A stretch of DNA of 64,000 nucleotides from Tanypteryx hageni (GCA_028673005.1 CM054116.1:145697173-145761172); one strand, 5' to 3'; positions 1 to 11,341 are shown, numbered from the stretch's first letter. Translations and numbers: made by a program. The notes: generated by a model not told the origin, from the letters alone.

Positions 1-200
1 AAACTTCTCTGGCAATCACCCATGTCCAAGTTTTTGTATACCATGTTTCATGACTCAGATCACCCTGCATGAGCAAAAAGAATAATCATCATTAAGACAA
101 TCCACTATACACTAAAATTATGGAAAAATTAGGATATTTTATGTTAAGATTATAGAATCATCATCCATGCCTTTAGCACGTATTTGGATAAGAAAATTGC
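1..200 (+). repeat. Dispersed repeat R1, copy a
   Basis: About 200 bases that recur at about 405-625 in the same orientation and at about 11550-11770 inverted. Shared blocks include TCTCTGGCAATC, CAGATCACCCTG and ATAATCATCATTAA, plus a closing ATCATCCATGCCTTT. No coding potential is visible. It is probably a piece of an old non-coding transposon or retroelement UTR cut by the window edge. The class is unknown. Confidence 0.6.
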
Positions 201-404
201 AAAATAGGCAGGACACCATTATATTTAATAATAGAAAAGAGTTAAAATTCTCGAAAAACTACGAAACAACATTAAAATACTTTACAGGTTTTACTAAATT
301 TCATGTGTTAGTATAATGATGTCATCATAAATGTACAACGTAGTTTAAAATCAATGGCATAATAATATAAAATAAGACAATAATTTTCATTTTCTGCGAA
401 ATTA

Positions 405-625
405 ATGCATCTATCCGGAATTTCTAAATTCTCTGGCAATCGACTAGCGTCCAAGTTGTCAAATTTTTTGTTTCATGCCTTAGATTGCTCTGTTTCAGCA
501 ATAGCTATAATCATCATTAAGAAAATAGTCTTTTTATCATGCTAAAATGTATGTAAAATTAGGATATTTCTTGTGTTAGGATTATGGCGACAATCCATGA
601 CTTTTAGTTCATATCCGGATAAAAA
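405..625 (+). repeat. Dispersed repeat R1, copy b
   Basis: Second copy of R1, directly repeated about 425 bases after copy a. It starts at TGCATCTATCCGGAATTTC and carries the same TCTCTGGCAATC and ATAATCATCATTAAG blocks in the same order. Bases 201-404 between the copies are AT-rich with nothing recognisable. Confidence 0.6.
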
Positions 626-819
626 AATTAATTTAAAATTATTGTCATCATATGTATACATTGTTGGCTGAAATCAAATAGATTATAATGCAGGCTAAGC
701 ATTAAATCAATGCCCTTAAGTAGGGAAAAATCAATTCCCATTTAAAGGTATTAGAGTCGTTGTTATGGTAGTTTATATTTTTCATTGTTGAAGACCAAGA
801 AAAATTTCATAATTTTATA

Positions 820-1175
820 ATTAAAATCAAATTTTTATGCAAACACAGCATGGATTTGAATTCTGTCTTCAAGAAAAATGAACTTCATTTTTATTCCACA
901 GCATGTCCCAACTTTGCATCTTAATTTTTAATAATTTAAAAAAAGCACTTTTATATAGCCCTGCACAGTTTTCAATGCTTTTCTTATGGTTTTTTAAAAT
1001 CGGACATTGGGGTCAAAAACACCACTTAAATATAACTTTTTCTGAAATTTCGGTTTCCAGAGGTTGTAACCAATGACCTATATTCATGCTAAATTTCATC
1101 TCTGCAGCACTTCTGGAAGTACCTTAGGTTTTATAAGATATATATATCCTATATATGTAAGAAGCAGCTATTTAT
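820..1175 (+). repeat. Direct repeat R2, copy a
   Basis: A segment repeated about 700 bases downstream. Landmarks in order are TTTTTATGCA, an AACTTC..TT block, TAATTTAAAAA, and GAAGTACCTTAGGTTTTATA close to GTAAGAAGCAGCTATTTAT. It has no open frame and no recognised class. The direct arrangement suggests a tandem duplication or two copies of one old element. Confidence 0.5.
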
Positions 1176-1514
1176 AATGATTAGTAATCGGTGCTTGAAT
1201 ACTGCAAGCATTGGGAGTGCCTGGAGTTGAACCAAGGATACCTACATAAGATGTCTCATATTATCCGAAGGCGTACTCATGACATCTACAAACCCTGAAA
1301 ATTTAAGCGCAATATTCCTCTTAGTATTGTCTGCGCACCAAGTATGTTTTCCCTTTGCTTTTAAATGTCATGGTCTGAGAGTGACGTCATGGCACTAAGC
1401 TACTTTTCAGTTCATGGCACTAAGCTCTTGTTCGGTTTTATTAACAGGTAAAATAAATTCTCGAAGAAAAGCATTGTCTCGTAGTCATGACAGAAATATT
1501 GGGCTATTGTTATA

Positions 1515-1892
1515 AATTGTATAAAATCCCGTTTTTATGCAGTAAAAATCGAATAATTCGGCAAGGATTCGTGTTCTACTTTCAGGAAAAATAAACTTCG
1601 TTCTTTTTTCCGTCTTCTCATTCAGGTCTGGAGTTTGTAGCTTAATTATAAGTAATTTAAAAATGCAATTATATAAAGGCTTGTACGGATTTAAATGGTT
1701 TTTTAATGGAACTTGAAAATGAACGTTTTGGGGTGTAAAAGGGTAAATTTTGGAATTTTCGATTTTTCCAGATGGTTTTGGACAAACACCAAGGTTCCCT
1801 CCATATTTCAGCTCTGTGGAATATCTAGAAGTACCTTAGGTTTTATATCATCATAATATATCCTCCGTAAGAAGCAGCTATTTATTATAGAT
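1515..1892 (+). repeat. Direct repeat R2, copy b
   Basis: Second copy of R2. It ends with the same GAAGTACCTTAGGTTTTATA and GTAAGAAGCAGCTATTTAT blocks, but the body is strongly diverged, so the duplication is old. Bases 1176-1514 between the copies show nothing I can name. Confidence 0.5.
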
Positions 1893-2444
1893 ATATATGT
1901 CACGGTGACTGTGCGTAGCCCGGTAAATGTGTACATTTCCCAGTAAATGTGCACATTTACCACCAACTATGGTAAATTTAAATATAACATACTTTTACCG
2001 ATTGGATTGGGGAAATATACACATTTACCTAGAGACACTGGTAAATGTGGATAAATGTCGCAACACAGGCCACAACATGGCAACATCGCAAACATCTGTT
2101 GCAATTTAGAAGTACGGTAAATGTGTGTTGTTTGGTAAATGTGTAAATTTCCTGGTAAATGTGCACAACTAACCAAACTAAATTTGAACATGAAGGAAAA
2201 TTGTACTTGGCCCCACCAGGTTGGGTAGGTTGGTCGAAGTGTTTTTGGTTCCTCCTCACGTTCACTGTGTTCCTCCCTCAGGTTGGAAAGCGTTCATCTT
2301 ATACCAGTGGAGTCGAACCATCGATGTTTTTTGTTTTAATTAATGTAAATATTAAAGTGTAGCATTTCTCATTCTTACTTATTTCCACATTTACCAAGGG
2401 ACAATGGTAAAAGTGCACATTTACGGGGAAATGTACGGATAATA

Positions 2445-4646
2445 CAGCAGACCCCCAACTTACGATGTAATTGGTTCCTGTACAACGATCGTAAGTCAAG
2501 ACGTCATAAGTCAAACCCTTATTTCCCATAGGCGCAATGTTATAAATTGGGGTTTCGTTCCTGGAATCCAATTTCACATCACAAAATACCAAAATTGACT
2601 ACTAAATTTGAAGAAAACTGACAAAAAATTAAAGAGCTTTGCAAAAGAGATGCGTTCGCTTCACGTGTAGGCTGCAGACTGAGTCACTAATTAACTAATA
2701 TATGTTCCCAGCTGATTCACCTCTTGCCTATGAGCAATGGGTATCTAAGAGGTAGTGCAATAAATAGCTGGATAGCAAGGGAGAAGAGAAACCCAGTGCT
2801 GACATTAGTCGTGCTATGACGCTATGAGACCACGTGCCACTATGTGACCACGTGCCACTATGAGACCACGTGCCACTATGAGACCACGTGACCTTGTGAG
2901 ACCACTCACTTGTTCCTTTAGAGGAGAGGGTAAGGCAATGATGGAACAGCAATCCAAACAGTGCAGCTATGCAAAGAGAAATCACCTACCCGGTGATCGT
3001 CGGCGATATAGCATCCGCCACTTCCGATACCTGCTATATCGCTCACGTTTGGTGTGAGGCTACATCGGGAAATCTATTGTGGTGATTCAAAGACACATCA
3101 CATAGAAAGCTTGCTCGCATGGCTTAGCTTTCGGTGTGAGTGGTCCTTTAGGCAGTCATATACAGTAAAACCTCTCATTAACGAATATCAAGGGACCCAA
3201 TTTTTCGTCTATTCGTTATTCAGAAATTCGTTGATCGGAGGTTATTGGGCATTGCATAACTCCAGGGGCACATTGCCTGTTAGATTATACGGGAGCAACG
3301 GGGCTATCCAAATGAAGGCATACGCTCAGAAACGGAATAACTCTACTAAATTATGCCCATTACATCTTTTCAGGAAAAAGTATCACATAAGTGGACGATA
3401 TTCAAAACGCGCCCTCAATGTTTAATAATCGGCCATATTGATTTGAAGCTCCGACGACACAATGCTTTCTTATGGGAAAAAGGGCCACTTTCATTCATCT
3501 CATTTTGCAATGTTTGACAGTGGCATGCACCAAATAACTCGGAAATGCAATGTTATTTTTTCTAGCATTGATTGGCAGAATCTGCATGAAAACATCCTCT
3601 GCAATTTTTTATCATGCGACTTTTTTCGAGGTTGCAATGCGTGATACTCGCTGAGCCTATCCTAAAGCATCTGTTGAGTCGCTAAGTTTATAAAAAATAT
3701 TGACAGCAACGCCACTTCTTAACACCAATTAATAAACTAGTATTTGACCACCACGGCGCGGGTTGCAAATATTTCAAAACGAAATGAATGAAAGCAGCAT
3801 TTTCCTCATAAGAAAGCACTAACTGTCGTTGGCACTCCAAATTAATACTCCAATCAATATTTTTCACTAACCTTCTTAACAACACTCCAGCTCCGTCTCT
3901 GACGAATAAATTAACTATCACAAAAAAGTGTATAGGAACCACCTCACCACGATACATACCTCATTGCTACGATCTTTCATTAAAATTCCCTTTAAATGGA
4001 TTAGGGGATTAATTTAATCGGGAATGATTTCAAATACAACACTTTTTTAAAAGATCTATTTAAAATACATCAACATTTTATAATAAACGAATCTATTTTT
4101 TTCTGTTTCAAATTCTTTGTGAATTCTCAGGAAACGGCAGACTCCACTTCCCTAAAAGCATGCATAGCGGCATCACTACAACTCTCGGACGAGATTGTCA
4201 CTGGCGCGAGAATGCCGGAAACACAGGAAATACGTCATCATGCTAGAAAACGTGCTATGATTGGCTTGTTGTAAGCTTAATGCTAATTGGCGCGTTGGCG
4301 ACTGTTTTCAATCGTTTTCCATACGTAAAAAAATGTTTAGGGAGCAAAATTTCATTCTAAAGAGGTAAATATAAACGGAAGTGACGTCTTTTTCTTTCGT
4401 TGTTCAGAATTTTTCGTAGTACGGAAGTTCGTAGTAAAGAGGTTATAATTAGGGATTTTGTATACAAGTTTGGTGGGACCCCGTCAATTGTTCGTTATTC
4501 GGAGGTCTTCACTATAAAGGGGTTTGTAAGGTAGAGGTTTTACTGTATACGAGTTTAGACATAAGTGTATGGATCTTATTTACTATAAGAGAGGACATAT
4601 GAGCAGGGGGTCATAAGTCGAACAGTCGTAAGTCGGGGGTCTGCTG
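2445..4646 (+). mobile_element. Tigger-type (pogo) non-autonomous element, copy 1
   Basis: Ends are inverted: CAGCAGACCCCCAACTTACG at the left and the same motif with one change at the right. TA flanks both sides (2443-2444 and 4647-4648). These termini and the TA duplication are as known for Tigger/pogo elements. The intact GTAAATG copy at 43652-44272 shows the uninterrupted target across this exact TA, which proves the insertion. It carries no transposase; removing the nested element leaves about 820 bases. A related copy lies at 47191-47938 in the opposite orientation. Confidence 0.8.
3163..4545 (+). mobile_element. Pogo-like non-autonomous element nested in the Tigger-type element
   Basis: 1383 bases bounded by CAGTAAAACCTC and GAGGTTTTACTG, with TA on both sides (3161-3162 and 4546-4547). 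The Tigger-type copy at 47191-47938 lacks this segment and so marks an empty site, with a small local difference. There is no transposase frame. The interior includes AT-rich sequence and short spurious frames only. Termini and TA target fit the pogo group of Tc1/mariner. Confidence 0.75.
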
Positions 4647-4760
4647 TACGTATTTTTGGAAACTTAAACTTACACTTACCGAGCTTGGTGATAAATGTGC
4701 ACATTTACTGGTAAATGTACACCTTTGCCCGATTATGTACCTTTACTGTAAAATACATAA

Positions 4761-4764
<4 letters not shown>

Positions 4765-4792
<28 letters not shown>
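4765..4792 (+). repeat. (AT)n microsatellite at PLE 3' end
   Basis: Uninterrupted AT dinucleotides directly abutting the 3' end of the PLE copy that starts at 4793. The same arrangement is seen at other PLE ends in the window. Confidence 0.9.
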
Positions 4793-4798
<6 letters not shown>

Positions 4799-6311
4799 AA
4801 GGAAAAGAAAAGGTAGTGATGAGGGTGGCAACAAGGTGTTGAGGGAAGCCCAGCGGACACTTACCAAGTTGAAGACCAAGCTGGTAGGCTGCTGGGGGCG
4901 TCAAAGAGACACGTAAAACACACGAACACAAAAACACACGCAAGCTTATCGGGCCTATGCCCTTCTTCAGCGAAAGAGTAACGTAAAGTGACACACTGGG
5001 CGGGGAATGACAGGGTGATGTGGGAAGGTTGATGATTGGAGGAGGTGGGGAGTAGGAGGGGTGGATAGCCAATAAAGAGGGAGTGTGGTAAGGGAAAGTG
5101 CGAATAACTACAATGTAACAAGGAGACATTGTAACTGGGGCTAATAGGATTAGCGGAGGTTGAGGCCAGGCGGAGAGAAAGAGTCGAGAAGATGGATATG
5201 TGCTAGTTCCCAGTGTCGGAGAAGGGGGGCAGGAGTGTCATAGGGTAAAGCGCGAATAATCCTAACATTGTAGCAACTATTGAAGGGGACATTGTGGGTA
5301 TTAGCGTGTAATGCAACTGGGAGGGGGCGTCTGAGAGAAACGCTATTCCGGTGACCGTTCATTCGGATGTTTAACGGATTGCTGGTGAGGCCTACGTAAA
5401 ACGCGGGACAAAGGGTGCAGGTAAGGAGGTAAATGACGTTACGGGTGTTGCAGTTGCTTCTGGAGGTGATGGGGTAGGTGATGTTGGTGGAGGGACTCGA
5501 GAAAGAAGATGATGGTAAGTGGATAGGGCAAGTGAGGCAGCGAGGTTTTCCGCAGGGGTGGGAGCCTATTGCGAGAAGCGTGGTAGAAGTGGGAAGTTCC
5601 TTCCTCCACAAGATATTTCCAAAATTTGGGGGCCGGCGGAAGGAGAGGAGCGGAGGATTGGCAAAAAGGTTGATAAAGAGGGACTGATGGGAGGAAGAGG
5701 TAAGAATTGGGTGGGCAACATGAAGGATTGTTTTGAGAGCTTCGTGGATACCAGGAAGGAAAAGTGTCGTAAGAGTGAGTGGAGGGGTAGATGCAGGAAT
5801 AGTGGGTGTGTGAGGATGAGATCCATTGTGGGTAGGCGTCATCGCCCTATGGATCTGTTCGCGGACCAAGACTGGAGGGTAACCATGTTTGAGAAGAGCA
5901 TCCTCGAGGACAGAGTAATACTCTAGAAGGGATGCTCTATCGGAACAAAGCCTCCATCCTCGACGAGCAAGGGCATAGGGGATAGAGGTTTTGGTATGAA
6001 GGGGATGGCAGCTATCAAAGTGGAGGTATTGGAGGCTGTTGGTGGGTTTGATGTGAACACAGGTGCGAATTTGGCTGTCTTGAAGGTAAAGATCGACATC
6101 CAGGAATGTGATGTGGGAGGTAGAGGATTGGTGGGTGAAGGACAGTGAAGGATGGGAGGAGAGACGCGAGAGAAAGGAAATGAGGGAGTCAGGTCCATGC
6201 GTCCAAATGAGGAAGACATCGTCGATGTATCTCAGCCACAAAAGTGGTCTGAGTGGAACGTTGAGGAAGAGTCTTTCCCATTCTCCAAGGTAGCAATTGG
6301 CGTATGAAGGC

Positions 6312-6315
<4 letters not shown>
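4793..6315 (-). mobile_element. Penelope-like element, family T, 5'-truncated copy
   Basis: 5'-truncated PLE between (AT)n tracts at 4765-4792 and 6316-6359. The open frame 6316-5150 (388 residues) starts within reverse transcriptase motif B (MAPSYANCYLGEW), continues through catalytic motif C (RYIDDVFLIW, about residues 29-38), and ends with a GIY-YIG nuclease region (VIYLLTCTLCPAFYVG, followed by NIRMNGHR). PLEs copy RNA by target-primed reverse transcription, using this RT with the GIY-YIG nuclease. The frame is open, but motifs 1-A are missing, so it cannot act alone. It is very close to the copy at 56067-59332. Confidence 0.85.
4947..4970 (-). other. Hammerhead-like motif in PLE 3' region
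   Basis: On the minus strand: CTGAAGA, one unpaired A, stem GGGC/GCCC, then GATA. This resembles the hammerhead core CUGANGA-stem II-GAAA, with one substitution in the second core half. The position, just after the GIY-YIG frame, matches the motif in the other PLE copies here. Activity is unlikely for this copy. Confidence 0.35.

Positions 6316-6359
<44 letters not shown>
6316..6359 (+). repeat. (AT)n microsatellite at PLE 5' truncation point
   Basis: Pure AT dinucleotides where the PLE coding frame breaks off. Bases 6360-7103 that follow are AT-rich host intron in which I recognise no feature. Confidence 0.9.
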
Positions 6360-6363
<4 letters not shown>

Positions 6364-7103
6364 CTTAATACAAATATAATATCATAAAATAAAAAGCGCT
6401 GAAATAATTGTAGACTATAAAAATGCGTTACGAAAGTTTTGAACTATTTTTTTTTGTTTGCAATGCCTCTTATAAAGGAAACTTATTTTAAAATCTGTAA
6501 ACAATATTACTTTTAAAATACTTAAATTTATTAATTATAAATCTTATGAATTTAAATTTTTTTAAGAAAATATTTAATGTCAGTGATCCAACAATTTATA
6601 TATTTTTAACAAAAAAATCTCTAAGAGTTTGTATATGCATGTGTGTAAAACATTAAATAAAGTAAAAATTTTTCACCTCCCATATAGTACATAACTCTGA
6701 ACCTGAACCTCCCCCCTTGTTCAAATCATGGCTATGCCACTGAATGCCATCATCAGCGTCAATTTCTATGCGAGTAACTTTCAGTGAGATGGGCTTAAAA
6801 CTGTTCAGTAAACCAAAAATTTCCATCTAAACTGCAAATTAGCCACCCTCTGTAATAATATATATCCCCATATGGCATCAGCTGGTAACACCATTCACGG
6901 CTGTACAACCTCATATGAGGATGCAATGTGATGCAGTATTTTAACCTCAACTTAATGACTCAATCTTATACCTGCGCTTCTTAGAAATCACTTGGAGAGC
7001 TTTCTTTAAGAGCACAGGAAATTATTTAATAAATGTGGCCGTGAGTGGTGATGTGGAGAGTTCCAGCTGATAATGATTTAAAACTCAAACTCTAATAACT
7101 AAC

Positions 7104-7444
7104 CAATCTGGTGAGGCGTATAAGTTTTCGAGCCAGTAGTAAATATAAGGAATTTATGGCGTGGGTCCAATGGCGCATCAGTGCCGTCACTGTCTTCCAT
7201 TTCCATGGATGCAGAAGAAAGGGAAGACTGAGATGCTTGGCTTGAGGATGGAGCAGATCCACTCCCATCTTCATCAATATTTGCTTCTTCCTCATACTCT
7301 GGATCTACACTCAAGTCAGTTTGATCTCGAATCCTTTCTGCCCTGCGGTAATCTGCACTGTATTGAATAGGACTGGCATATTCAGAGGCTGTGTCATCTC
7401 CAAGATGCTTCCAATTGGAAAATGCTCCCTCCAGAGTGGCATAT
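7104..7444 (-). CDS. FBXW5: FBXW5-like gene, exon D (most 3' exon in window)
   Basis: 341-base exon. It is preceded by acceptor ..ATAACAG and followed by donor GTTAGT (7103-7098). It enters with one base completing a split codon and leaves with one spare base, so its entry phase fits exon C exactly. The translation begins YATLEGAFSNWKHLGDD, passes through an acidic, serine-rich stretch, and ends FLIFTTGSKTYTPHQIG, a segment I recognise from memory as conserved in the second half of F-box/WD40 protein FBXW5. Known FBXW5 proteins are substrate adaptors for cullin-RING ubiquitin ligases (SCF and CUL4-DDB1). The next exon is not visible and probably lies before base 1. No stop or frameshift is seen. 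Confidence 0.8.
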
Positions 7445-7639
7445 CTGTTATGGAAAGGGACATATTTGTTATTTTAATTTTTCCAACTACATATACAGAT
7501 AGAAAATCACAGTAATTATCTGATAAAAGTCAAGAACTAATGATAATATAATTTATTTTAATAAAAAATTGATAAAATTTAAGTATATATAAATCAGATT
7601 TTTAAAACATTTAACTATACTAGTGGTGGGAATAATTTT

Positions 7640-7746
7640 GAAACGAGAAAAAAGTCTGCTATGACCGGGAATCGAACCCGGGTCTTCCACTTGTCGGGCA
7701 GATATTCTACCACTGAACTATCCTAGCAGATCAATTTTCTCGTTTC
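7640..7746 (-). repeat. tRNA-like sequence inside a 12-bp inverted repeat
   Basis: Bases 7658-7727 (minus) fold as a 70-base tRNA-like cloverleaf. The acceptor is GCTAGGA/TCATAGC with one mismatch. The D arm is GTTCAGTGGTAGAAT, the anticodon loop CCGACAA (GAC if read as a tRNA), and the T arm CCGGGTTCGATTCCCGG, a perfect B box. A T run follows, as in Pol III terminators. Outside lies a perfect 12-bp inverted repeat, GAAACGAGAAAA (7640-7651) and its complement (7735-7746). Loop position 33 is C, not the near-invariant U, so a normal tRNA is doubtful. A tRNA-derived SINE head or snap-back element is equally possible. Confidence 0.55.
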
Positions 7747-7779
7747 TTAATGCGGATGTTTTCTTGGTGGTAGTGGTAC

Positions 7780-9720
7780 CCGCAGGGCCGTTCTTCATAG
7801 GCCCTAGACACTTGCATTCGGAGGCCCCACCTCATATCATATCAAACATATTAAAATGCACCCACATTAAATCTATTTTTTGCTGTTAAAGAAATTAAAA
7901 AGCATTTTAATAATGTTTTTTTGTAAATTATTTCAACAATACTTATTCAAGCATCAAGAGCAAAATTTTTATGAAATTGCAAATGACAACCACCAGCAGC
8001 TGTTCACAAAGCAAAATCACTAATTAAAAAGCTTGACCATTTTGAGACAGCGTTGATGAGTGTCATTTGGAAAGATTTACTGCAAAATATTGTCAATAAA
8101 GCTCGCATTGAGTTGTGTACCATTATGAACTTATATCATTAGCACATCTTCATGATACCTGCAATAAATTTGGTGTGTTTAAGGCCATGGCAAAAAAACT
8201 TCCACCATCTGACTATAAGGAATGTACACAACGCAAATGAATGAGAAGTCGATTTTTTGATGAAGTTATGGATAATACTGCTCCGAGTTTAAGCCTGAGT
8301 GCCAGCAACAAATTCCATACACAGTCTTTCTATCCTATAATAGACAAACTTATACCGTATTTCTCGGCATATAAGACACTTATTTCCAAGTAAAATGACC
8401 CCCAACATCAGCCTGTCTTATATGCTGCAGGTAAGGTTATTACTGTTCTCAATACTGACACTAACAAGCACATTCATCCCCAAAATGGAATAATTGGCGG
8501 TCACTCATTCCAAAAACAGTAAAATATTAATTATGAATAATTAATAGTGAAATTTTTTTTAATATATACAGTAATACCTTATGCTACGCAAATTCTGGGG
8601 ATGCATTTTCATTATTATGCTTTAATACCTACATGTCCACTCACAGTGATTACAATTTTGGCGCGTTTGAGATGTTTCAGTCGAATAGTGCAATTAATGC
8701 CATGAAAAAGTAGAATTCATGTAGATGCCATAAATATTTCATACGCTATCTAGGATAAATAATGTCACATGTATTGAGATTGCAATGGATACAAAAGTGA
8801 AAAGATATGTCTGTGCTATAAGCTTCAGGCAATTCAATATGTAAAAAACGCACGGAAACCGAGCAGAAGCAAATCATTTTGGTCCCCAACCCACAGAAAA
8901 AATTACGGGGAGAAAACGAGAAAAACTGAAGCTGATGGGATGAGAGAAACATAGTCTTCATAAGGTTGGTCTTAAATGGCCACAACTAGATGAGGAGGAA
9001 GGGATGAATAGAGGAACAGAGGAAGTTTGGTATTGCTGTATCGATCAAAATCGATATGTACGAGGCAAAAAGAGTTGCAGAAGAAAAAAGACTAGTTGAG
9101 TGTATGTATTGTTATTACATATGCATTCTATTTATTATTAATCTCATTATATTAAAATATCATCCTGCACTTAAGTTTAAGTAAGTACTATCGGTAAAGG
9201 GTATCTATACGCGCAAAGTGTTCGGCAAACTCTGGCAGCTTTAATTAATACTACTGCCGAGTTCACGCAGGGCACATTTAGCTATACAAGTCTTGAAGCA
9301 ATTATTTATGTTTTAGATCAACCCTATTTATTTTACGAATGAAGTTTATCTAAAACATTACATTTAACTTTTATCATGCCGGATTATTTTCTATAAATTT
9401 TGCCGGATACAGACTTAATCGCGGGTGGAAATGATACATGGACCTGGCCCTTCGTAAATGCCTTGGTGAACCAAAATACTTTTTTTCTGAAAAATCTTCT
9501 AAAAAACCAGGGTACGTCTTATACCCTGGTGTGTCTTATATGTCGCGAAATACGATAATTGAGATGGGTAGCATACGTAGCACCTTATGAAAGGTTAAAT
9601 TTTCTTCTTGACAAATCTATGTCCTGTCATATGTGATTTTGCTAACAAAAAGAGTTGCAAATTTAACATAATTTGAGTTTTGTTAAGATTTGTTAATTTT
9701 GTTTAGTATATAAACATTTC
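7780..9720 (+). pseudogene. ZMYM1-like hAT transposase relic (interrupted)
   Basis: Broken coding sequence on the plus strand with several stops and frame changes. Readable pieces include KLDHFETALMSVIWKDLL-like and KAMAKKLPPSDYKECTQRK-like stretches around 8020-8240, then FHTQSFYPIIDKLIPY around 8305-8355. These resemble the hAT-derived zinc finger MYM-type 1-like proteins of animals. A MITE (8355-9555) interrupts it; weak homology seems to resume near 9585. It is clearly non-functional. The start of the relic is uncertain. Confidence 0.5.
8355..9555 (+). mobile_element. MITE with CCGTATTT..TATAAGAC termini
   Basis: 1201 bases flanked by TA (8353-8354 and 9556-9557). The left end CCGTATTTCTCGGCATATAA is mirrored at the right as TCGTATTTCGCGACATATAA on the minus strand. 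There is no transposase. It sits inside the hAT relic. It belongs to the same terminal-repeat group as 10372-11341, 18680-19637 and 50883-52153. Confidence 0.7.
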
Positions 9721-9935
9721 ACTAAAAAATTATTATTTTTGATTTAGAAGTTTATTAAGAGTTGACACATGTAAAGTTTTGTAAAGATCTTTAGGTACTT
9801 AGGCATTAAAAGGACAACACTTCCGCAGCTCCTCAAGGGGCGAGATACGGAACTACAAGGGGGTGCAAGTGGCGAGATTTGGAACTACATGGAGCACTAC
9901 TGTATTGGAACTCGGCTGGACCAGGGAAGAGAAAT

Positions 9936-10070
9936 TTGAACATGAAGGAACATTTTACTCAGCTCCACCGGGTTGGGTAAGTTATTTGAAGTGTTTTTGG
10001 TTCCTCCTCACATTCACTGAGTTCCCCTCCTTGGGTTAGGTTGGGTGGCATTCATCTTAATATATACCAA
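9936..10070 (+). repeat. Partial GTAAATG-family element (internal block only)
   Basis: Matches the internal block of copy A near 2186-2310, including TTTGAACATGAAGGAA and GTGTTTTTGGTTCCTCCTCA. The palindromic GTAAATG ends are absent. Bases 9721-9935 upstream show nothing identifiable. Confidence 0.6.
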
Positions 10071-10174
10071 TCATAATAACAGAATGCACATTAATATCAA
10101 AGTACCTATATTAAGATGAATGCAAAATGCAAAAGAAAAACTCTCTGCACAACGGATTTAGATTAACCAAGTAA

Positions 10175-10290
10175 ATCAAATGGGGAAAGAACTCACCTGG
10201 AATCGAACTCGGGACCTGTAAATTTGGAATATATAAATATGGCCCGAAGATAGTTTCTAAGAGCACTAGCCTTACACCAAGTTGAATGGA
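10175..10290 (-). mobile_element. tRNA-derived SINE-like fragment
   Basis: On the minus strand a B-box-like GAGTTCGATTCCAGG (near 10195-10210) is preceded by sequence resembling a decayed tRNA D/anticodon arm (GTGTAAGGCTAGTGCTCTTA). A similar GGTTCGATTCCAGG lies at about 33974-33988 on the plus strand. A 3' tail and target duplication are not obvious. Confidence 0.35.
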
Positions 10291-10371
10291 AATCGGTCCA
10301 TTCATCAAGAAGATGTTAGTGGGGAACAGACATACACACAGACAGCGATGCGATCTAATAAAATTGCCATA

Positions 10372-11341
10372 TCTGCCCGAATATAAGCCGATGTTTTTTG
10401 ACAAAAACTATCATGAAAAAATCATCCCTTGGCTTAAATGCAAGTTCGAGAAAAAATTTTGGGTTAGGGTTAAGTCTCATAGTCACCCATAGATGACAGC
10501 ACATCTCTCATTGCCGTCGCGTTCAAATTATAGTACTATATTTTTGGTAAAGTAAATATTTGACCTATGATGAATATTAATGAATAAATAACAAAGCTAG
10601 AATATTGAATTTAGCAGTTCCCGTGTTTTGTTGCCGTTGTTACCTTTTCTTTAATTTCTTAATGCTATTGGATATTTTCTTTTGTTTCTCATGGCTATGC
10701 ATATTTATCATTAAGAATAGTTAACAATTTGTATTATTTTTCATTATCCATTAAAAGAAGTTCCTATTAATTTTACTTAGCTATTATAGTTATTGCTATA
10801 GCCAATGTAATGTTTATAGGCATGTTAAAATCTCATTCTTGGAATCTATTCAAATTACGTACATTGACTACGCAGATGATTACGCAAAATGCGATGACAA
10901 CTTTTGATGCTCAACCATTTGAATAACAGTAAAACATGTGTGTGAAGTTATATACAATATACGATATATTAATATGAACATGTATAATTATAAAATGCAA
11001 TTTCTTAAGGCAATATAAATGCTAATTTCATCAGAAAGAGACTTGGATTAAAAATTATCTTTGCAAGGTCGCTATTGCTTTATTTGACCTTGTGTGAAAA
11101 TGAAGATGAATGAAATTATCCCCACTGAAGTTGGAACATTATGCAACAATGCAAAATTATTAATTGGAGTAATATTTCAAATAACAACAACTAAACCATT
11201 TCCCACTCTATTCTTTGATCTCCAATAATGTATTCTAGGCTGTGCATGCATGCCCGGCACACTTCAACATAAAATCTACGAAATTTACTTTTTTGCCAAA
11301 AAATGGCAGAAATTTTTGGGATCGGCTTATATTCGGGAAGA
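10372..11341 (+). mobile_element. MITE with CCCGAATATAAGCCGAT termini
   Basis: 970 bases between TA dinucleotides (10370-10371 and 11342-11343). Inverted ends are TCTGCCCGAATATAAGCCGA at the left and TCTTCCCGAATATAAGCCGA at the right (minus strand). It is AT-rich, without a transposase. Confidence 0.7.

Larger units (their letters stand above)
1909..4749 (+). mobile_element. GTAAATG-family non-autonomous element, copy A (interrupted)
   Basis: A non-coding element of about 640 bases (after removing the insert at 2445-4646). Its ends are inverted repeats built from GTAAATGTGCACATTTAC palindromes; the first about 65 bases (1909-1975) match the reverse complement of 4685-4749. The interior holds a block at 2186-2310, found again at 43652-44272 (inverted full copy) and at about 9936-10070 (partial). 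There is no open frame of note, so it must have been mobilised by a transposase from elsewhere. The superfamily is uncertain. Confidence 0.7.

Noticed and set aside
5519..5926. 135-residue plus-strand frame in the PLE
   Set aside because: Antisense of the PLE GIY-YIG region, made open by strand-biased base composition.
7658..7727. Functional tRNA-Val(GAC) gene
   Set aside because: C at loop position 33 and an acceptor mismatch argue against a normal tRNA; kept as a tRNA-like repeat.
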